64,000 nt of DNA from Patescibacteria group bacterium (GCA_031082005.1 JAVHLR010000001.1:997251-1061250), one strand, 5' to 3'; shown: positions 27,295-35,766, counted from the first letter of the stretch. Made by a program: numbers and translations. The notes: a model not told the origin generated them from the letters alone.

Positions 27295-29168
27295 GGGTTT
27301 AATATTGTTTTGCACTCCGCCGAACCCGGCTGGTATTTGCAGCAATTGGAGCCGATGCCATGACCGCATTTACGCCCAGGATTGAAACAATTCTGGTAAG
27401 CGTCCTGCACGCCAGAAGTGATGTACGGGTCATAGTAATTGAGGTTCGGGAAAGTCCCTGAAGGCATGAAAGGCCGATGGCCGATGGTCACCAGAGCTGC
27501 CTCCGGAATCTCCGGCGGTGTGACGTTAGTGTCGATATCCGACCCATCAGCCTTGACCATCTTCATGTTCACGACCCACCAAAAAGTATCCGGCAATTCT
27601 GTAGTCCCATGTGCATCTACGTATATGTTCTCCGAATTCAAAGTTGACGACTGGAGGAATGAATCGAACAAAGCTGTCACCGGCAAATCCAATGACACGT
27701 TCGAATTGGTGCCCAAAGTCGGATTCGCGTCCGGTGTGGTCTTCTGTATCACCGGCGGCGCTAGCTTGATGTCGTTAGAAGTCCCGAAAGACCAGATGTA
27801 ATTATCCGTCGGCGGGCCTTCGGCCGTGTCCCCATGGTTTCCATCAAGCGAATTACCGACCACGCTCACCAACCCGTCATAGCCGTTTGTCGTGAAGACC
27901 GCCTGCGGACCTGGTCCGTCCAAGGTCGCAGCCTTGGCGTTGACTTGGATCTGCGCATTCCCCGGCAGACAAAACACGTCACGACCGCATGAGTTCGTCC
28001 CGCATTTCGCGTCGCTCACGAATTCCACCGTCTTGTACTGGTTTGAGATCTTGAATTCACCCGTGACCGGAACCGGAGTCGTCGAACCGCTTGGGGTCGC
28101 CAGCACCTCGATATTCTGAAAATCTTCCGCTGTAGTGCCCTGCGCCGCAGTCGGATCCATCGCTTTATTGAAATTCAGCTGCACTACTATATTCCGCGCA
28201 TACAACCCCTCTGCCGGCGGAACGACTGCCGTCACATAAGGCGGAGTCAAATCCAACACAGTGGACACTTCAAACTGCCAGGAATACCGGTTATTAGGCG
28301 AACAGCTCAAAGCCGGCGAGCCGTCGAACTTGAGTATCCCGTTCCTATCCCCAATAAGCACGACCGTATATCCGATCTGTTCGCTCGGACTGCCGAGATA
28401 TTCCTGCGGTTTGAAGACAAAGGTCTTCAAATCTTTTGTGTATGCGACTTTTATCTTATCCGAACCCAAAGCAGCGTCCTCGCCCTGTGCCGTCCGATAA
28501 ATGAGGACATTATCGTCATTCAACGGCCACAATATCTGGGTATTGCTCGTAGCTTCAGTCCAATCCTTCATGATTGTCTCCGGCTTCATCGGCTCCTTGA
28601 ACGTCAAAATAATCGGGGAATTGCGCGGTACATCGCCGGCGTTCCTATCGGGCAAATGCGTCTCTATGATTCCTTTACCCAGACACGATGAACCAGGCGC
28701 TGACGAGAATTGCGACATCGGTCCGCCCGTACCGCCTGAACCGATACCCCCGAATCCCTCTCCACCAAAAATACCGAGGATATATGCGGTTATCGCCCAA
28801 GCCGAGGCGATGATGACAAGTCCGATTATCGAATTGCGTATCGTCGCTTGTGCCTTCTTCACTTTTTCCGGATCACCAGCCGCCGTCATCCACAGATAAC
28901 CGGCGTAGAGCATGAGCACCAGGAAAATCAACCCCAAGAACCCTAAAAAGATGTTTATGATCCTGCCAATGATAGTGATCAAATCCGATCCGCCAGCCAA
29001 CCCTGCCGTATCCCCGACCTGCTGGACATTCTCCACAGCAGCCGAGGTTTGGGCACGGATTTCGACTGGCAGCAACGTGACCACCAAGGCACTCAAGAGG
29101 GCGAAAAACAGCACCCGTCCGGTGGCAGTTTTCAAAAATGAAAAGAGGAACGCTCTATTTTTTTGCAT
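27291..29168 (-). CDS. Surface protein with T4SS pilin-like N-terminus, 625 residues
   Basis: It starts with a basic segment and a hydrophobic signal-like helix ending near EIRAQ. Two membrane helices follow around AAGDPEKVKKAQATIRNSIIG, matching the same region of the giant protein downstream, then a Gly-rich hinge (FGGEGFGGIGSGGTGG). The outside part has two SbsA/Ig-like domains (for example PRNSPIILTFKEPM and ARNIVVQLNFNKAMDP) and a Cys-rich end. The frame is open 29 codons further up, but the ATG at 29168 fits the signal sequence and the promoter at 29187. First gene of the long run. Confidence 0.8.
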   Translation of the reverse strand: MQKNRAFLFSFLKTATGRVLFFALLSALVVTLLPVEIRAQTSAAVENVQQVGDTAGLAGGSDLITIIGRIINIFLGFLGLIFLVLMLYAGYLWMTAAGDPEKVKKAQATIRNSIIGLVIIASAWAITAYILGIFGGEGFGGIGSGGTGGPMSQFSSAPGSSCLGKGIIETHLPDRNAGDVPRNSPIILTFKEPMKPETIMKDWTEATSNTQILWPLNDDNVLIYRTAQGEDAALGSDKIKVAYTKDLKTFVFKPQEYLGSPSEQIGYTVVLIGDRNGILKFDGSPALSCSPNNRYSWQFEVSTVLDLTPPYVTAVVPPAEGLYARNIVVQLNFNKAMDPTAAQGTTAEDFQNIEVLATPSGSTTPVPVTGEFKISNQYKTVEFVSDAKCGTNSCGRDVFCLPGNAQIQVNAKAATLDGPGPQAVFTTNGYDGLVSVVGNSLDGNHGDTAEGPPTDNYIWSFGTSNDIKLAPPVIQKTTPDANPTLGTNSNVSLDLPVTALFDSFLQSSTLNSENIYVDAHGTTELPDTFWWVVNMKMVKADGSDIDTNVTPPEIPEAALVTIGHRPFMPSGTFPNLNYYDPYITSGVQDAYQNCFNPGRKCGHGIGSNCCKYQPGSAECKTILNP

Positions 29169-29186
29169 GGCGAGTATTATGCGCCA

Positions 29187-29192
29187 ATTATA
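29187..29192 (-). promoter_or_regulatory. -10 box of the surface-protein/division run
   Basis: TATAAT on the minus strand, 18 nt ahead of the ATG at 29168. It is the only good -10 seen at the head of the run of ten genes that ends with ftsZ; internal promoters cannot be excluded. Confidence 0.45.
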
Positions 29193-29286
29193 CACCACAA
29201 AAGCACAAACAAACAGAAAGAGGATAATTATCCAGAGCGCTCTCAACCATATCACCGCCCTGGGTGTGGTGAAAATACATTCTTTA

Positions 29287-29314
29287 CCAAAAACGCCCCG
29301 GAAAAACCGGGGCG
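29287..29314 (-). terminator. Terminator after yqeY
   Basis: On the minus strand, CGCCCCGG-ttttt-CCGGGGCG followed by TTTTT. The stem also has a T-rich tail in the other direction. Confidence 0.85.
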
Positions 29315-29334
29315 CCTTTTCTATTTTTTATGCT

Positions 29335-29778
29335 CTAGCCTTTCAACAATCTCTCGACGACCTGTTTGACCAATGCTCCATCGGCTTGTCCGGCAAGTCG
29401 TTTCATGACTGCACCCATGACTTTTCCGGCATCCGAGACGGTCGCATTCATTTCGCCGATGACGATTTTACACGTCTCCTCGACTTGCGCTTCGCTCATC
29501 TGCTGCGGAAGATAGCCTTCGATGACCTCGATTTCCTTCGTCTGGCGTTCGGCCAAATCCGTACGTCCGGCTACGGTAAAATCGTTCAGCGCATCCTTAT
29601 ACTGTTTGAGCATGGTGCGCATGACCGCCACCGCATCCTGATCGGACAAGTCTTTGCCGGTTTCGATCTGCTTGTTCTTGAAAGCAGAGCGCACCAGACG
29701 CAGCGTCGCAAGACGCAGCTCGTCTCGAGCTTTCATCGCGATCTTCAAGTCTTCTTCGATGCGTTGCTGTATTGTCAT
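29335..29778 (-). CDS. YqeY family protein (GatB/Yqey domain)
   Basis: A 147-residue helical protein matching the YqeY family, which resembles the C-terminal tail domain of GatB that recognises tRNA. Conserved parts include the N-terminal QQRIEEDLKIAMKARDELRL, IEVIEGYLPQQMSE and the helical ending GKVMGAVMKRLAGQADGALV. YqeY is often next to rpsU, as it is here (4-nt gap). The exact molecular role is unknown. A terminator closes the pair. Confidence 0.92.
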   Translation of the reverse strand: MTIQQRIEEDLKIAMKARDELRLATLRLVRSAFKNKQIETGKDLSDQDAVAVMRTMLKQYKDALNDFTVAGRTDLAERQTKEIEVIEGYLPQQMSEAQVEETCKIVIGEMNATVSDAGKVMGAVMKRLAGQADGALVKQVVERLLKG

Positions 29779-29782
29779 GGTT

Positions 29783-30031
29783 TTATGCTTTGCGCTTACG
29801 TCGCTTGAACGTGTCTTCTTTTATCTGTCCGGTCTTGACTTGGTAGTCGTAGGTTTCGCGTTTTTCTTCGCGGTAAAGTGCGCTCTCCCGTCGTTTGTTG
29901 CGGCTGGCTTTCTTGGCTTTGAATCTGTTCTTTTTCGCCTGCAATATCTTTCCGCTGGACTGCAAATGACGCTGAAACCTGCGTAACAGCGCATCAAAAG
30001 CCTCGCCTTTTCTCTTTTTGACCTCACCCAT
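29783..30031 (-). CDS. rpsU: 30S ribosomal protein S21
   Basis: An 82-residue, very basic protein of the S21 family, which binds near the 16S rRNA 3' end. GEAFDALLRRFQRHLQSSG corresponds to the family core and is followed by Lys/Arg-rich helices. It is a little longer than the usual 60-70 residues because of the C-terminal extension. The ATG at 30031 is chosen because AGGAAGG lies 8-9 nt ahead; a GTG 9 nt upstream is less likely. It is first in a two-gene unit with yqeY. Confidence 0.9.
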   Translation of the reverse strand: MGEVKKRKGEAFDALLRRFQRHLQSSGKILQAKKNRFKAKKASRNKRRESALYREEKRETYDYQVKTGQIKEDTFKRRKRKA

Positions 30032-30127
30032 GGGGAACACCTTCCTTTCTTAAATAGGATTGCTAGTTATTTCGACGGTTGGATTTTATTCAAAAACCGC
30101 AGAAAAGTCAATGGTTTTGTCCGATCT

Positions 30128-31477
30128 TCAGCTCCGACCCAGTTTTTTCTTGATTTCCTGCACGATCTTCAAAGCATCTACGATTTCCTGGGTCCCTGAT
30201 TCCATGTCGCGGATGACAGCCGTTCCGTCCAAAACCTCCTTCTGTCCGATGATTATCGCGAACTTGACTTCCTTCTTGTTCGCCATCTCCATCTGCGCCT
30301 TGATCGAATCTTTGGAAAAAGCTTCGAACGCCGGGATACCTGCTTTCCGCAATTCCTCGAAGATGGCCAGCGCCTTCTTACGTCCTTGATCACCCAACTG
30401 CGCCACGAAAATTTCCGCTGCTTCGGTCGATACTCCAGCGCCTTGTTCCTTCAGCAGATTGGCGACACGATCAAGACCCATAGCCAAACCCACTGCCGGA
30501 GTGGCACGACCGCCCAGTAATTCAGCTAAACCATCGTACCTTCCGCCACCGCCCAAAGCAGACTGCGCCAATTCCTGATCCGAAGAGTTGGCGTAATATT
30601 CCCAAACTGTTTTGGTGTAATAATCCAAGCCGCGGACCAAATAAGGGTTAAGCTGGTAAGGCACGTTCATCTCATCCAACATCTCCAAGACTTTCATGAA
30701 ATGCGCCTTGGATTCCTCATCGAGCCAATCGATGATTTGCGGAGCCTCGGCTTTCATCTCGACGACCGCCGGATCTTTCGAATCGAGGATACGCAAGGGA
30801 TTCTTCTGCAGACGCTTCTTGTCATCTTCGGACAGCTTGCTGCGGCGCGAACGGAAAAAAGCCTGCAATGCGTCTCGATAGTTCTTGCGTGCTTCGGGCG
30901 TACCGATCGAGTTGATCTGCACGGTCGATTCTATGCCCAAATCCTTGAGCTGCTGATAACCGAGGTGCACCAACTGCGCATCAGCCACGGGGTTCGCATC
31001 GCCGATGATCTCACAGCCGAATTGGTGGAGCTGGCGATAGCGTCCATGTTGCGGACGGTCATGTCTGAACATCGGCCCGACATACCAAAACTTGACCGGT
31101 TGCGGCAGATTAAGCATGCCGTGTTGGATATAAGCGCGCATGACGGCAGCGGTCCCCTCGGGGCGTAACGTCACCTTCTCTCCACCCGGAGTCTCGAAAC
31201 TGTACATTTCTTTTTCCACGATATCCGTCTGCTTGCCGATACCACGGACGAATAACGCAGTCTCCTCCATGATCGGCGTATCTATGCGCTCGAAACCATA
31301 CGAAGAGGCGAGCTGGCGCGCACCGTCCCGGATCCTATCCCACACCGGCTGGTCGGCAGGCAAGATATCCCGCGTACCGCGGACAAGGTTAATCGGAGAA
31401 ACCGCTTTTTTCGCCGGTTCTGTCTTTTTGCTCTCCTTCGGCTTTTCCTTAGGTGTTGTTTTCTTCATTTTCGGCAT
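30128..31477 (-). CDS. hisS: Histidyl-tRNA synthetase
   Basis: A class II synthetase charging tRNA-His, about 449 residues. After a Lys/Pro-rich N-terminal extension come GTRDILPADQP, motif 2 region YVGPMFRHDRPQHGRYRQ, the histidine-specific LVRGLDYYTKTVWEY, motif 3 region AVGLAMGLDRV and a C-terminal anticodon-binding domain. The lysine-rich extension of about 30 residues is unusual, and its start is uncertain (31477 or 31468). It lies 13 nt after lepB and is probably on the same transcript. Confidence 0.96.
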   Translation of the reverse strand: MPKMKKTTPKEKPKESKKTEPAKKAVSPINLVRGTRDILPADQPVWDRIRDGARQLASSYGFERIDTPIMEETALFVRGIGKQTDIVEKEMYSFETPGGEKVTLRPEGTAAVMRAYIQHGMLNLPQPVKFWYVGPMFRHDRPQHGRYRQLHQFGCEIIGDANPVADAQLVHLGYQQLKDLGIESTVQINSIGTPEARKNYRDALQAFFRSRRSKLSEDDKKRLQKNPLRILDSKDPAVVEMKAEAPQIIDWLDEESKAHFMKVLEMLDEMNVPYQLNPYLVRGLDYYTKTVWEYYANSSDQELAQSALGGGGRYDGLAELLGGRATPAVGLAMGLDRVANLLKEQGAGVSTEAAEIFVAQLGDQGRKKALAIFEELRKAGIPAFEAFSKDSIKAQMEMANKKEVKFAIIIGQKEVLDGTAVIRDMESGTQEIVDALKIVQEIKKKLGRS

Positions 31478-31490
31478 AATATTTATTGGA

Positions 31491-32096
31491 TTACAGCGAG
31501 TAGTCCAGTTCATTAAATACCCTCCAACGTTCTGGCGGCCAACCCCTCAACCACACACGGCCGACTATCACATCTTTCTTGATCGGCCCGAACAGACGCG
31601 AGTCGAGGCTCGCGATGCGGTTATCGCCCAGCACGTAATATTCATCCGCTTTAAGCGTCACGGTGCGCGTCATGGTCGTATACTCCTGATCCAAATATGA
31701 AGTCTCGTCCAAAACCGTACCGTTCGGACTCTTGTCGTTATATATCTTGATCTGTCCTCCGGCTATTTCGACGGTCTCGCCAGGCAACCCGATGACACGT
31801 TTGATGAAAAATTGCTTCGGATCGTTGGGATAGCGGAACACGACGATCTCTCCGCGATCCGGGGTACGGAAACGATAGCTCAACTCATCGATGATCAGAT
31901 ACTCATGATCCCAAAAACTCGGTTCCATCGAAGCGCCTTTGACATAAAAGGGCTGGATCAGGAAGTAACGGACCGGAATGATGATGGCTAAAGAGATGGC
32001 TAGGACCTGTACGAACTCAATGACAAGACCGACTGTAAATCCAGCCGTATTCTTTGCACCAGTTTCTGCATTTTTACGCGAAAATGGGTTGTTCAT
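31491..32096 (-). CDS. lepB: Signal peptidase I
   Basis: A 201-residue type I leader peptidase that cleaves signal peptides outside the membrane. One membrane helix (about 20-46) is followed by the catalytic Ser56 in GASMEPS and Lys99 in FFIKRVIGLPGE. The structural YYVLGDNRIASLDSR box is also present. It serves the many exported proteins in the window. A TCGACA-17-TAATGT promoter lies 7 nt from the ATG, so the transcript looks leaderless. It is followed by hisS. Confidence 0.95.
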   Translation of the reverse strand: MNNPFSRKNAETGAKNTAGFTVGLVIEFVQVLAISLAIIIPVRYFLIQPFYVKGASMEPSFWDHEYLIIDELSYRFRTPDRGEIVVFRYPNDPKQFFIKRVIGLPGETVEIAGGQIKIYNDKSPNGTVLDETSYLDQEYTTMTRTVTLKADEYYVLGDNRIASLDSRLFGPIKKDVIVGRVWLRGWPPERWRVFNELDYSL

Positions 32097-32103
32097 GTGG
32101 GTT

Positions 32104-32132
32104 ACATTATCCTTTTTTTAGATGTCTGTCGA
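32104..32132 (-). promoter_or_regulatory. Promoter of lepB-hisS
   Basis: TCGACA (32127-32132), a 17-nt spacer, TAATGT (32104-32109), then 7 nt to the ATG. It is a one-mismatch -35 with perfect spacing. Confidence 0.6.
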
Positions 32133-32168
32133 GTAGGCAAAAAAGACACGCTGTGTCGCCGAAAAGCA

Positions 32169-33395
32169 CTAGCCCATCTTCCTCATCGCTCCCAGAATTT
32201 TATGCCTAAACCAGGCTTTTTCGATGAATTTTGCGTTATAAACGGCTAAACTCGCTATGATGGATTCAGTCGAACCCAAGGCGGCCAAGATCCAACCGTT
32301 TTTCGACAACTCCGGAAACAAACTGAACACCACGGCAGCGACCAACGGAGAACACATTGCGCCGAGGAACAAACCGAGCCTCGCAGGATTCAAGAAATCT
32401 TGCTTGAATGCCCAACGCGACAACGACTCCCCTGTCTTCAGCGCCATCTTCTTTTCATCGCACAGGGCGACATACGAACCTCGGTACATGAAGATAGATT
32501 GGATAGCCGTGACCAAAGAAAGCGCAACCGCAGAAAGGCCGAACACCACGCCTGCTGCCATGGGTCGACCGGCTTCCAATAATGGCTCCACTTGGAAGGC
32601 GCCATACGTCGCCGCGATAAAAACCGGCACGAGTATGCGCGATCGCTTGATCAACTGTCGCCAGGTGAATCCGGAACCACGCAGGGCGAACAGTTCGGCG
32701 ACTTCAGACAACACATCATCGGCGCTGGCGGCGAATATCTTTCCCAAACCAGACAACGCATGTTCCAAGACGTGGGCGATCGGACCGATGATGATCAGCG
32801 CCTTTATCACCGTCTGCGCCACTTCAGTCCGCGTATGGGCATTATCGAAGACTACACGGTGAACGATCGCATCGATAGCCAAAGGATACAGATCTTCATT
32901 GACCTCATGCATCAATTGCCGCTGCGTTTCGCTGATGCAGTTATTGTGCAGATCGACCAGAATTATCTTCTTGAATTCAAAACGTTTCTCGAGTATCAGT
33001 TTAGCCTCTTCATACAGGTTGACGCCTTTTTCTTCGGCTTCCCGCAATTCGTGTTCGCTGAACACCGGAAGCTCTTCGTTCCGCAGCAGATTCGGCAACC
33101 ACGGCACTATCGTATTATGCTGGGTCAACCGCGAGATCCTGTCGACCGCCACCAGCATCCTGTCCGGAGTATTGCCCACCGATCTGACGCCGATGCCATA
33201 GCCTGCTTCCAGTATCCCTCTGAAGGTCTCGAAGCGTGAAGGCTTCACCGCCAACACGTATCTGATCTCCAACGGCAACGAATCGTTCAACACCAATTCA
33301 GCCGGCGAAGTGACGACGTCGAGGGAATAACGATCGATTTTCGTGCCTTTACGCGCTGAAAAAAATCTTCTCCACCAAGGAACGCTGATTGACAT
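32169..33395 (-). CDS. Multi-pass membrane protein of unknown function, 408 residues
   Basis: I do not recognise the family. The first 240 residues are soluble and mixed helix/strand, with a polar region around KIILVDLHNNCISETQRQL, so a cytoplasmic domain is likely. From about residue 255 come about four hydrophobic segments (VPVFIAATYGAF, AGVVFGLSAVALSLVTAI, LGLFLGAMCSPLVAAVVF, and one near the C-terminus). No transporter signature is visible. A TATCAT box 7 nt ahead of the ATG supports the start and a leaderless message. Confidence 0.7.
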   Translation of the reverse strand: MSISVPWWRRFFSARKGTKIDRYSLDVVTSPAELVLNDSLPLEIRYVLAVKPSRFETFRGILEAGYGIGVRSVGNTPDRMLVAVDRISRLTQHNTIVPWLPNLLRNEELPVFSEHELREAEEKGVNLYEEAKLILEKRFEFKKIILVDLHNNCISETQRQLMHEVNEDLYPLAIDAIVHRVVFDNAHTRTEVAQTVIKALIIIGPIAHVLEHALSGLGKIFAASADDVLSEVAELFALRGSGFTWRQLIKRSRILVPVFIAATYGAFQVEPLLEAGRPMAAGVVFGLSAVALSLVTAIQSIFMYRGSYVALCDEKKMALKTGESLSRWAFKQDFLNPARLGLFLGAMCSPLVAAVVFSLFPELSKNGWILAALGSTESIIASLAVYNAKFIEKAWFRHKILGAMRKMG

Positions 33396-33402
33396 GGGAT
33401 AG

Positions 33403-33408
33403 ATGATA
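33403..33408 (-). promoter_or_regulatory. -10 box of a leaderless transcript (gene at 32169)
   Basis: TATCAT exactly 7 nt ahead of the ATG at 33395; the -35 region is weak. Confidence 0.4.
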
Positions 33409-33423
33409 CAAACAAATCCGCAC

Positions 33424-34164
33424 TTAGGCGAGCCCCTTCCACTCTTTGATGGCCTTTTCCCACCGCTCTAAAGTTCCGCAGTCATACCACTGTCCTTCCA
33501 ATTGGCAGCCCGCGAGTCTCCGCCCTTCCGCTAAGCCAGGAAACAGGTCTTTTTCGAGCATCATGAACCTGCTCGTCGCTGCGTCCCGCCGTGCCGCAGA
33601 CAAGACTGACGGCTCGATGACATACAGACCCGATGAGATCAAAGTCGATGGCGGTATCGCCGGCTTCTCATGAAAACGGATTATCCTGTCGCCCTCCATT
33701 TCGGCCACGCCGTACTCCGACGGATTAGGTACACGCACCAATGCGATCGTCGCTCCATGATCCAGATCCGTAGTTTTTTGCGTCTCATGGAATTGCGCCA
33801 GCTGTCCCAAATCCAACCCTTTCAACTCATCCCCGTTCGTGACGAAGACCGGCGCGTCACCCAGGTCGACTTCATGCACCAACGCCCCCATCGTCCCCAT
33901 CGGCTCCTTCTCTTCATGCAACCTTATCCTCGGTACGCGGTACGTAGTACGCGGTACGCCCTCTCCCCATTCCTCGAATCTGTTTTTCCACACCGTCGGA
34001 TAGATGACAGTCACCTCCTCGACGCCGTGTCTGGCAAAAAGGCAGAGCAACCAGGTCGCGATCGGCGTCCCCTGCACCGTCACCAGAGGCTTCGGTGTCT
34101 CCAAAGTCACTGGGCGCAGACGAGTCCCCTGACCTCCAGCCAAGATGATGGCGTGTTTGATCAT
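33424..34164 (-). CDS. Sugar-1-phosphate nucleotidyltransferase
   Basis: A 246-residue Rossmann-type transferase that makes an NDP-sugar from a sugar-1-phosphate. The N-terminal signature LAGGQGTRLRPVTLETPKPL is complete. VFVTNGDEL (metal-binding Asp), IIRFHEKP and the terminal EGQWYDCGTLERWEKA fit glucose-1-phosphate thymidylyl- and mannose-1-phosphate guanylyl-type enzymes. The substrate cannot be told from sequence. The start at 34164 is favoured because LAGGQG must lie near the N-terminus and TACAAT sits 8 nt upstream. A tandem heptamer repeat lies within the coding region. Confidence 0.9.
   Translation of the reverse strand: MIKHAIILAGGQGTRLRPVTLETPKPLVTVQGTPIATWLLCLFARHGVEEVTVIYPTVWKNRFEEWGEGVPRTTYRVPRIRLHEEKEPMGTMGALVHEVDLGDAPVFVTNGDELKGLDLGQLAQFHETQKTTDLDHGATIALVRVPNPSEYGVAEMEGDRIIRFHEKPAIPPSTLISSGLYVIEPSVLSAARRDAATSRFMMLEKDLFPGLAEGRRLAGCQLEGQWYDCGTLERWEKAIKEWKGLA
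33933..33959. repeat. Tandem GTACNNN heptamers inside a coding region
   Basis: Four 7-bp units (minus strand: GTACCGC, GTACTAC, GTACCGC, GTACCGA) lie inside the nucleotidyltransferase gene and encode VPRTTYRVPR-type residues. Same period and GTAC core as the array upstream of nrdR. Confidence 0.65.
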
Positions 34165-34216
34165 ACCTATACATTGTAGGCACATCAGACGAAGGGACGG
34201 AAGCGACATTTCGTCC

Positions 34217-34245
34217 TTGCCAAATGTCACTTCTTTAGATATATT
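34217..34245 (+). promoter_or_regulatory. Promoter of tRNA-Val
   Basis: TTGCCA (34217-34222), a 17-nt spacer, TATATT (34240-34245). The start is predicted near 34252, just ahead of the tRNA. The same two hexamers with the same spacing precede secE. Confidence 0.7.
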
Positions 34246-34258
34246 CTTCGGCACATAT

Positions 34259-34335
34259 GGACGTTTAGCTCAGTTGGTTAGAGCGTTCGATTCACATTCG
34301 AAAGGTCGCAGGTTCGAATCCTGCAACGTCCACCA
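34259..34335 (+). tRNA. tRNA-Val (anticodon CAC)
   Basis: 77 nt. The acceptor GGACGTT pairs with AACGTCC, followed by A and CCA encoded in the gene. The D-arm has AGCTCAGTTGGTTAGAGC. The anticodon stem TTCGA/TCGAA holds loop TTCACAT, giving CAC. The T-arm is CAGGTTCGAATCCTG. A terminator follows. Confidence 0.96.
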
Positions 34336-34343
34336 CGACGAAA

Positions 34344-34369
34344 CCCGCCAGAAAGGCGGGCTTTGTTTT
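34344..34369 (+). terminator. Terminator after tRNA-Val
   Basis: CCCGCC-agaaa-GGCGGG followed by CTTTGTTTT. Confidence 0.85.
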
Positions 34370-34413
34370 ACCGGCATTTTGAAAGAAAAACATGATTTTC
34401 CGCGTATTTATGT

Positions 34414-34419
34414 TAGAGT
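34414..34419 (+). promoter_or_regulatory. -10 box of the sigma-factor gene
   Basis: TAGAGT lies 7 nt ahead of the ATG at 34427, so the transcript should start at the start codon. No good -35 is seen, leaving room for control by an alternative sigma factor. Confidence 0.4.
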
Positions 34420-34426
34420 TGTACCT

Positions 34427-34996
34427 ATGCCGGACTATTCCGCACTAAGCGACACCGAGCTAGTTGCCCTGGCTTTACAGGATAAGGAGCATTTCCTCCC
34501 CCTCATGCGTCGTTATGAGGAGCGTCTTTTGCGCTACATCCGACGCATCTCCAACGCATCACTCCAAGACGCGGAAGACATCCTCCAAGAGATCTTCCTC
34601 AAGACCTACCTCAACCTCAACGGCTTCGACCGCAAGCTCAAATTCTCTTCGTGGATCTACCGCATCGCGCACAACGAAACGATGAGCCACTTCCGCAAAG
34701 TCAAAGCACGTCCGCAAGCGGCCGAGATCGAAGACGACGCATTCCTGAACTTAGCGTCTGATCTCGATATCAAAAAAACAGCCGAGACGAACGAACTGGC
34801 CGCCGGCATACATCGCGTCCTGGACAAGATGGACGGCAAATACCGCGAAGTCCTTATCCTCAAATATCTCGAGGAGCTGGACTACAACGAGATCTCGGAC
34901 GTCTTGCGCAAACCCTTAGGCACCATCGGCACGCTGCTCCGTCGCGCAAAAATAAATTTCAAGGACGAAGCACGCAAACTCAACCTGGAATTCTAA
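34427..34996 (+). CDS. RNA polymerase sigma factor, sigma-70/ECF type
   Basis: A 189-residue protein with only regions 2 and 4, the layout of ECF sigma factors. Region 2 shows DAEDILQEIFLKTYLNLNGF and FSSWIYRIAHNETMSHFRK; region 4 shows YREVLILKYLEELDYNEIS followed by the helix-turn-helix ending GTIGTLLRRAK. The frame is open further upstream through the tRNA gene, but the domain begins after MPDYSALSD. It directly precedes a three-helix membrane protein, the usual setting for a sigma/anti-sigma pair responding to envelope conditions. Confidence 0.9.
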   Translation: MPDYSALSDTELVALALQDKEHFLPLMRRYEERLLRYIRRISNASLQDAEDILQEIFLKTYLNLNGFDRKLKFSSWIYRIAHNETMSHFRKVKARPQAAEIEDDAFLNLASDLDIKKTAETNELAAGIHRVLDKMDGKYREVLILKYLEELDYNEISDVLRKPLGTIGTLLRRAKINFKDEARKLNLEF

Positions 34997-35000
34997 ACAT

Positions 35001-35759
35001 ATGGCAGACATCAGCGAAAAAGTATTGCACGAACTCGAGACGAAGCAGCTGGCGCCGCACAGCCGCTTGAGATTTTTGTTGAAGCGGGCTCTTCTCTGGT
35101 CGGTTTACACGCTCTCCATCCTGCTCGGCGGTCTGGCCACATCGGCCACGATCTATTTCATGAGCGACCGCGAATGGGGCCTCCTCCCGCGTCTGCGCAT
35201 GACTTTCCTCGACACGGTATTGACGGTGCTGCCGTTCTTCTGGCTCGCCTTGCTGGCCGCGCTTTTTGTCGCTGCCTACTTCGACTTCAAGCATACCGAC
35301 CGCGGTTATCGCATCCGCCCGGTCTACATCATCGCATCCAACCTGCTGCTCTCCGTTCTCCTTGGATTCACTTTCCACTTCGGCGGCATCGGCCAGACGC
35401 TCGACAACTATCTAGACCTGCGTATGCCCAGCTTCCCCAGCTCACTAGCCCAAAAACGCGCTATCTGGTCCCGTCCTGACGTTGGCCTGCTTTCGGGAGA
35501 GATTATCCAGGTTCAGATGGGTCCAAAGCTCTTATTGCTGGACTGGAACGGCGATACCTGGACCATCATCAACGACAACGCATTCTGGCCACCTATGATC
35601 GGAAACGCGACCGGCACGCCGATAAAAATCATCGGTCGCATGTTGGATGAAGATTCTTTCTACGCCGAAGAAATCAGACCCTGGGAAGCTCCGGTACACC
35701 GGCGTCCGCGCCTGAATCCGATGATGCGTCCCATGCCGTCACCACCGCCCATGCCTTGA
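35001..35759 (+). CDS. Three-helix membrane protein, likely anti-sigma factor
   Basis: A 252-residue protein starting 4 nt after the sigma gene. A cytoplasmic N-terminus of about 30 residues leads to three membrane helices (about 31-53, 69-92 and 108-128). An outside domain of about 100 residues follows (GEIIQVQMGPKLLLLDWNGDTW), and the end is Pro/Met/Arg-rich. No zinc-binding anti-sigma motif is visible, so the role rests on gene order and topology. A terminator follows at once, making a two-gene unit. Confidence 0.7.
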   Translation: MADISEKVLHELETKQLAPHSRLRFLLKRALLWSVYTLSILLGGLATSATIYFMSDREWGLLPRLRMTFLDTVLTVLPFFWLALLAALFVAAYFDFKHTDRGYRIRPVYIIASNLLLSVLLGFTFHFGGIGQTLDNYLDLRMPSFPSSLAQKRAIWSRPDVGLLSGEIIQVQMGPKLLLLDWNGDTWTIINDNAFWPPMIGNATGTPIKIIGRMLDEDSFYAEEIRPWEAPVHRRPRLNPMMRPMPSPPPMP

Positions 35760-35766
35760 AGTACAG

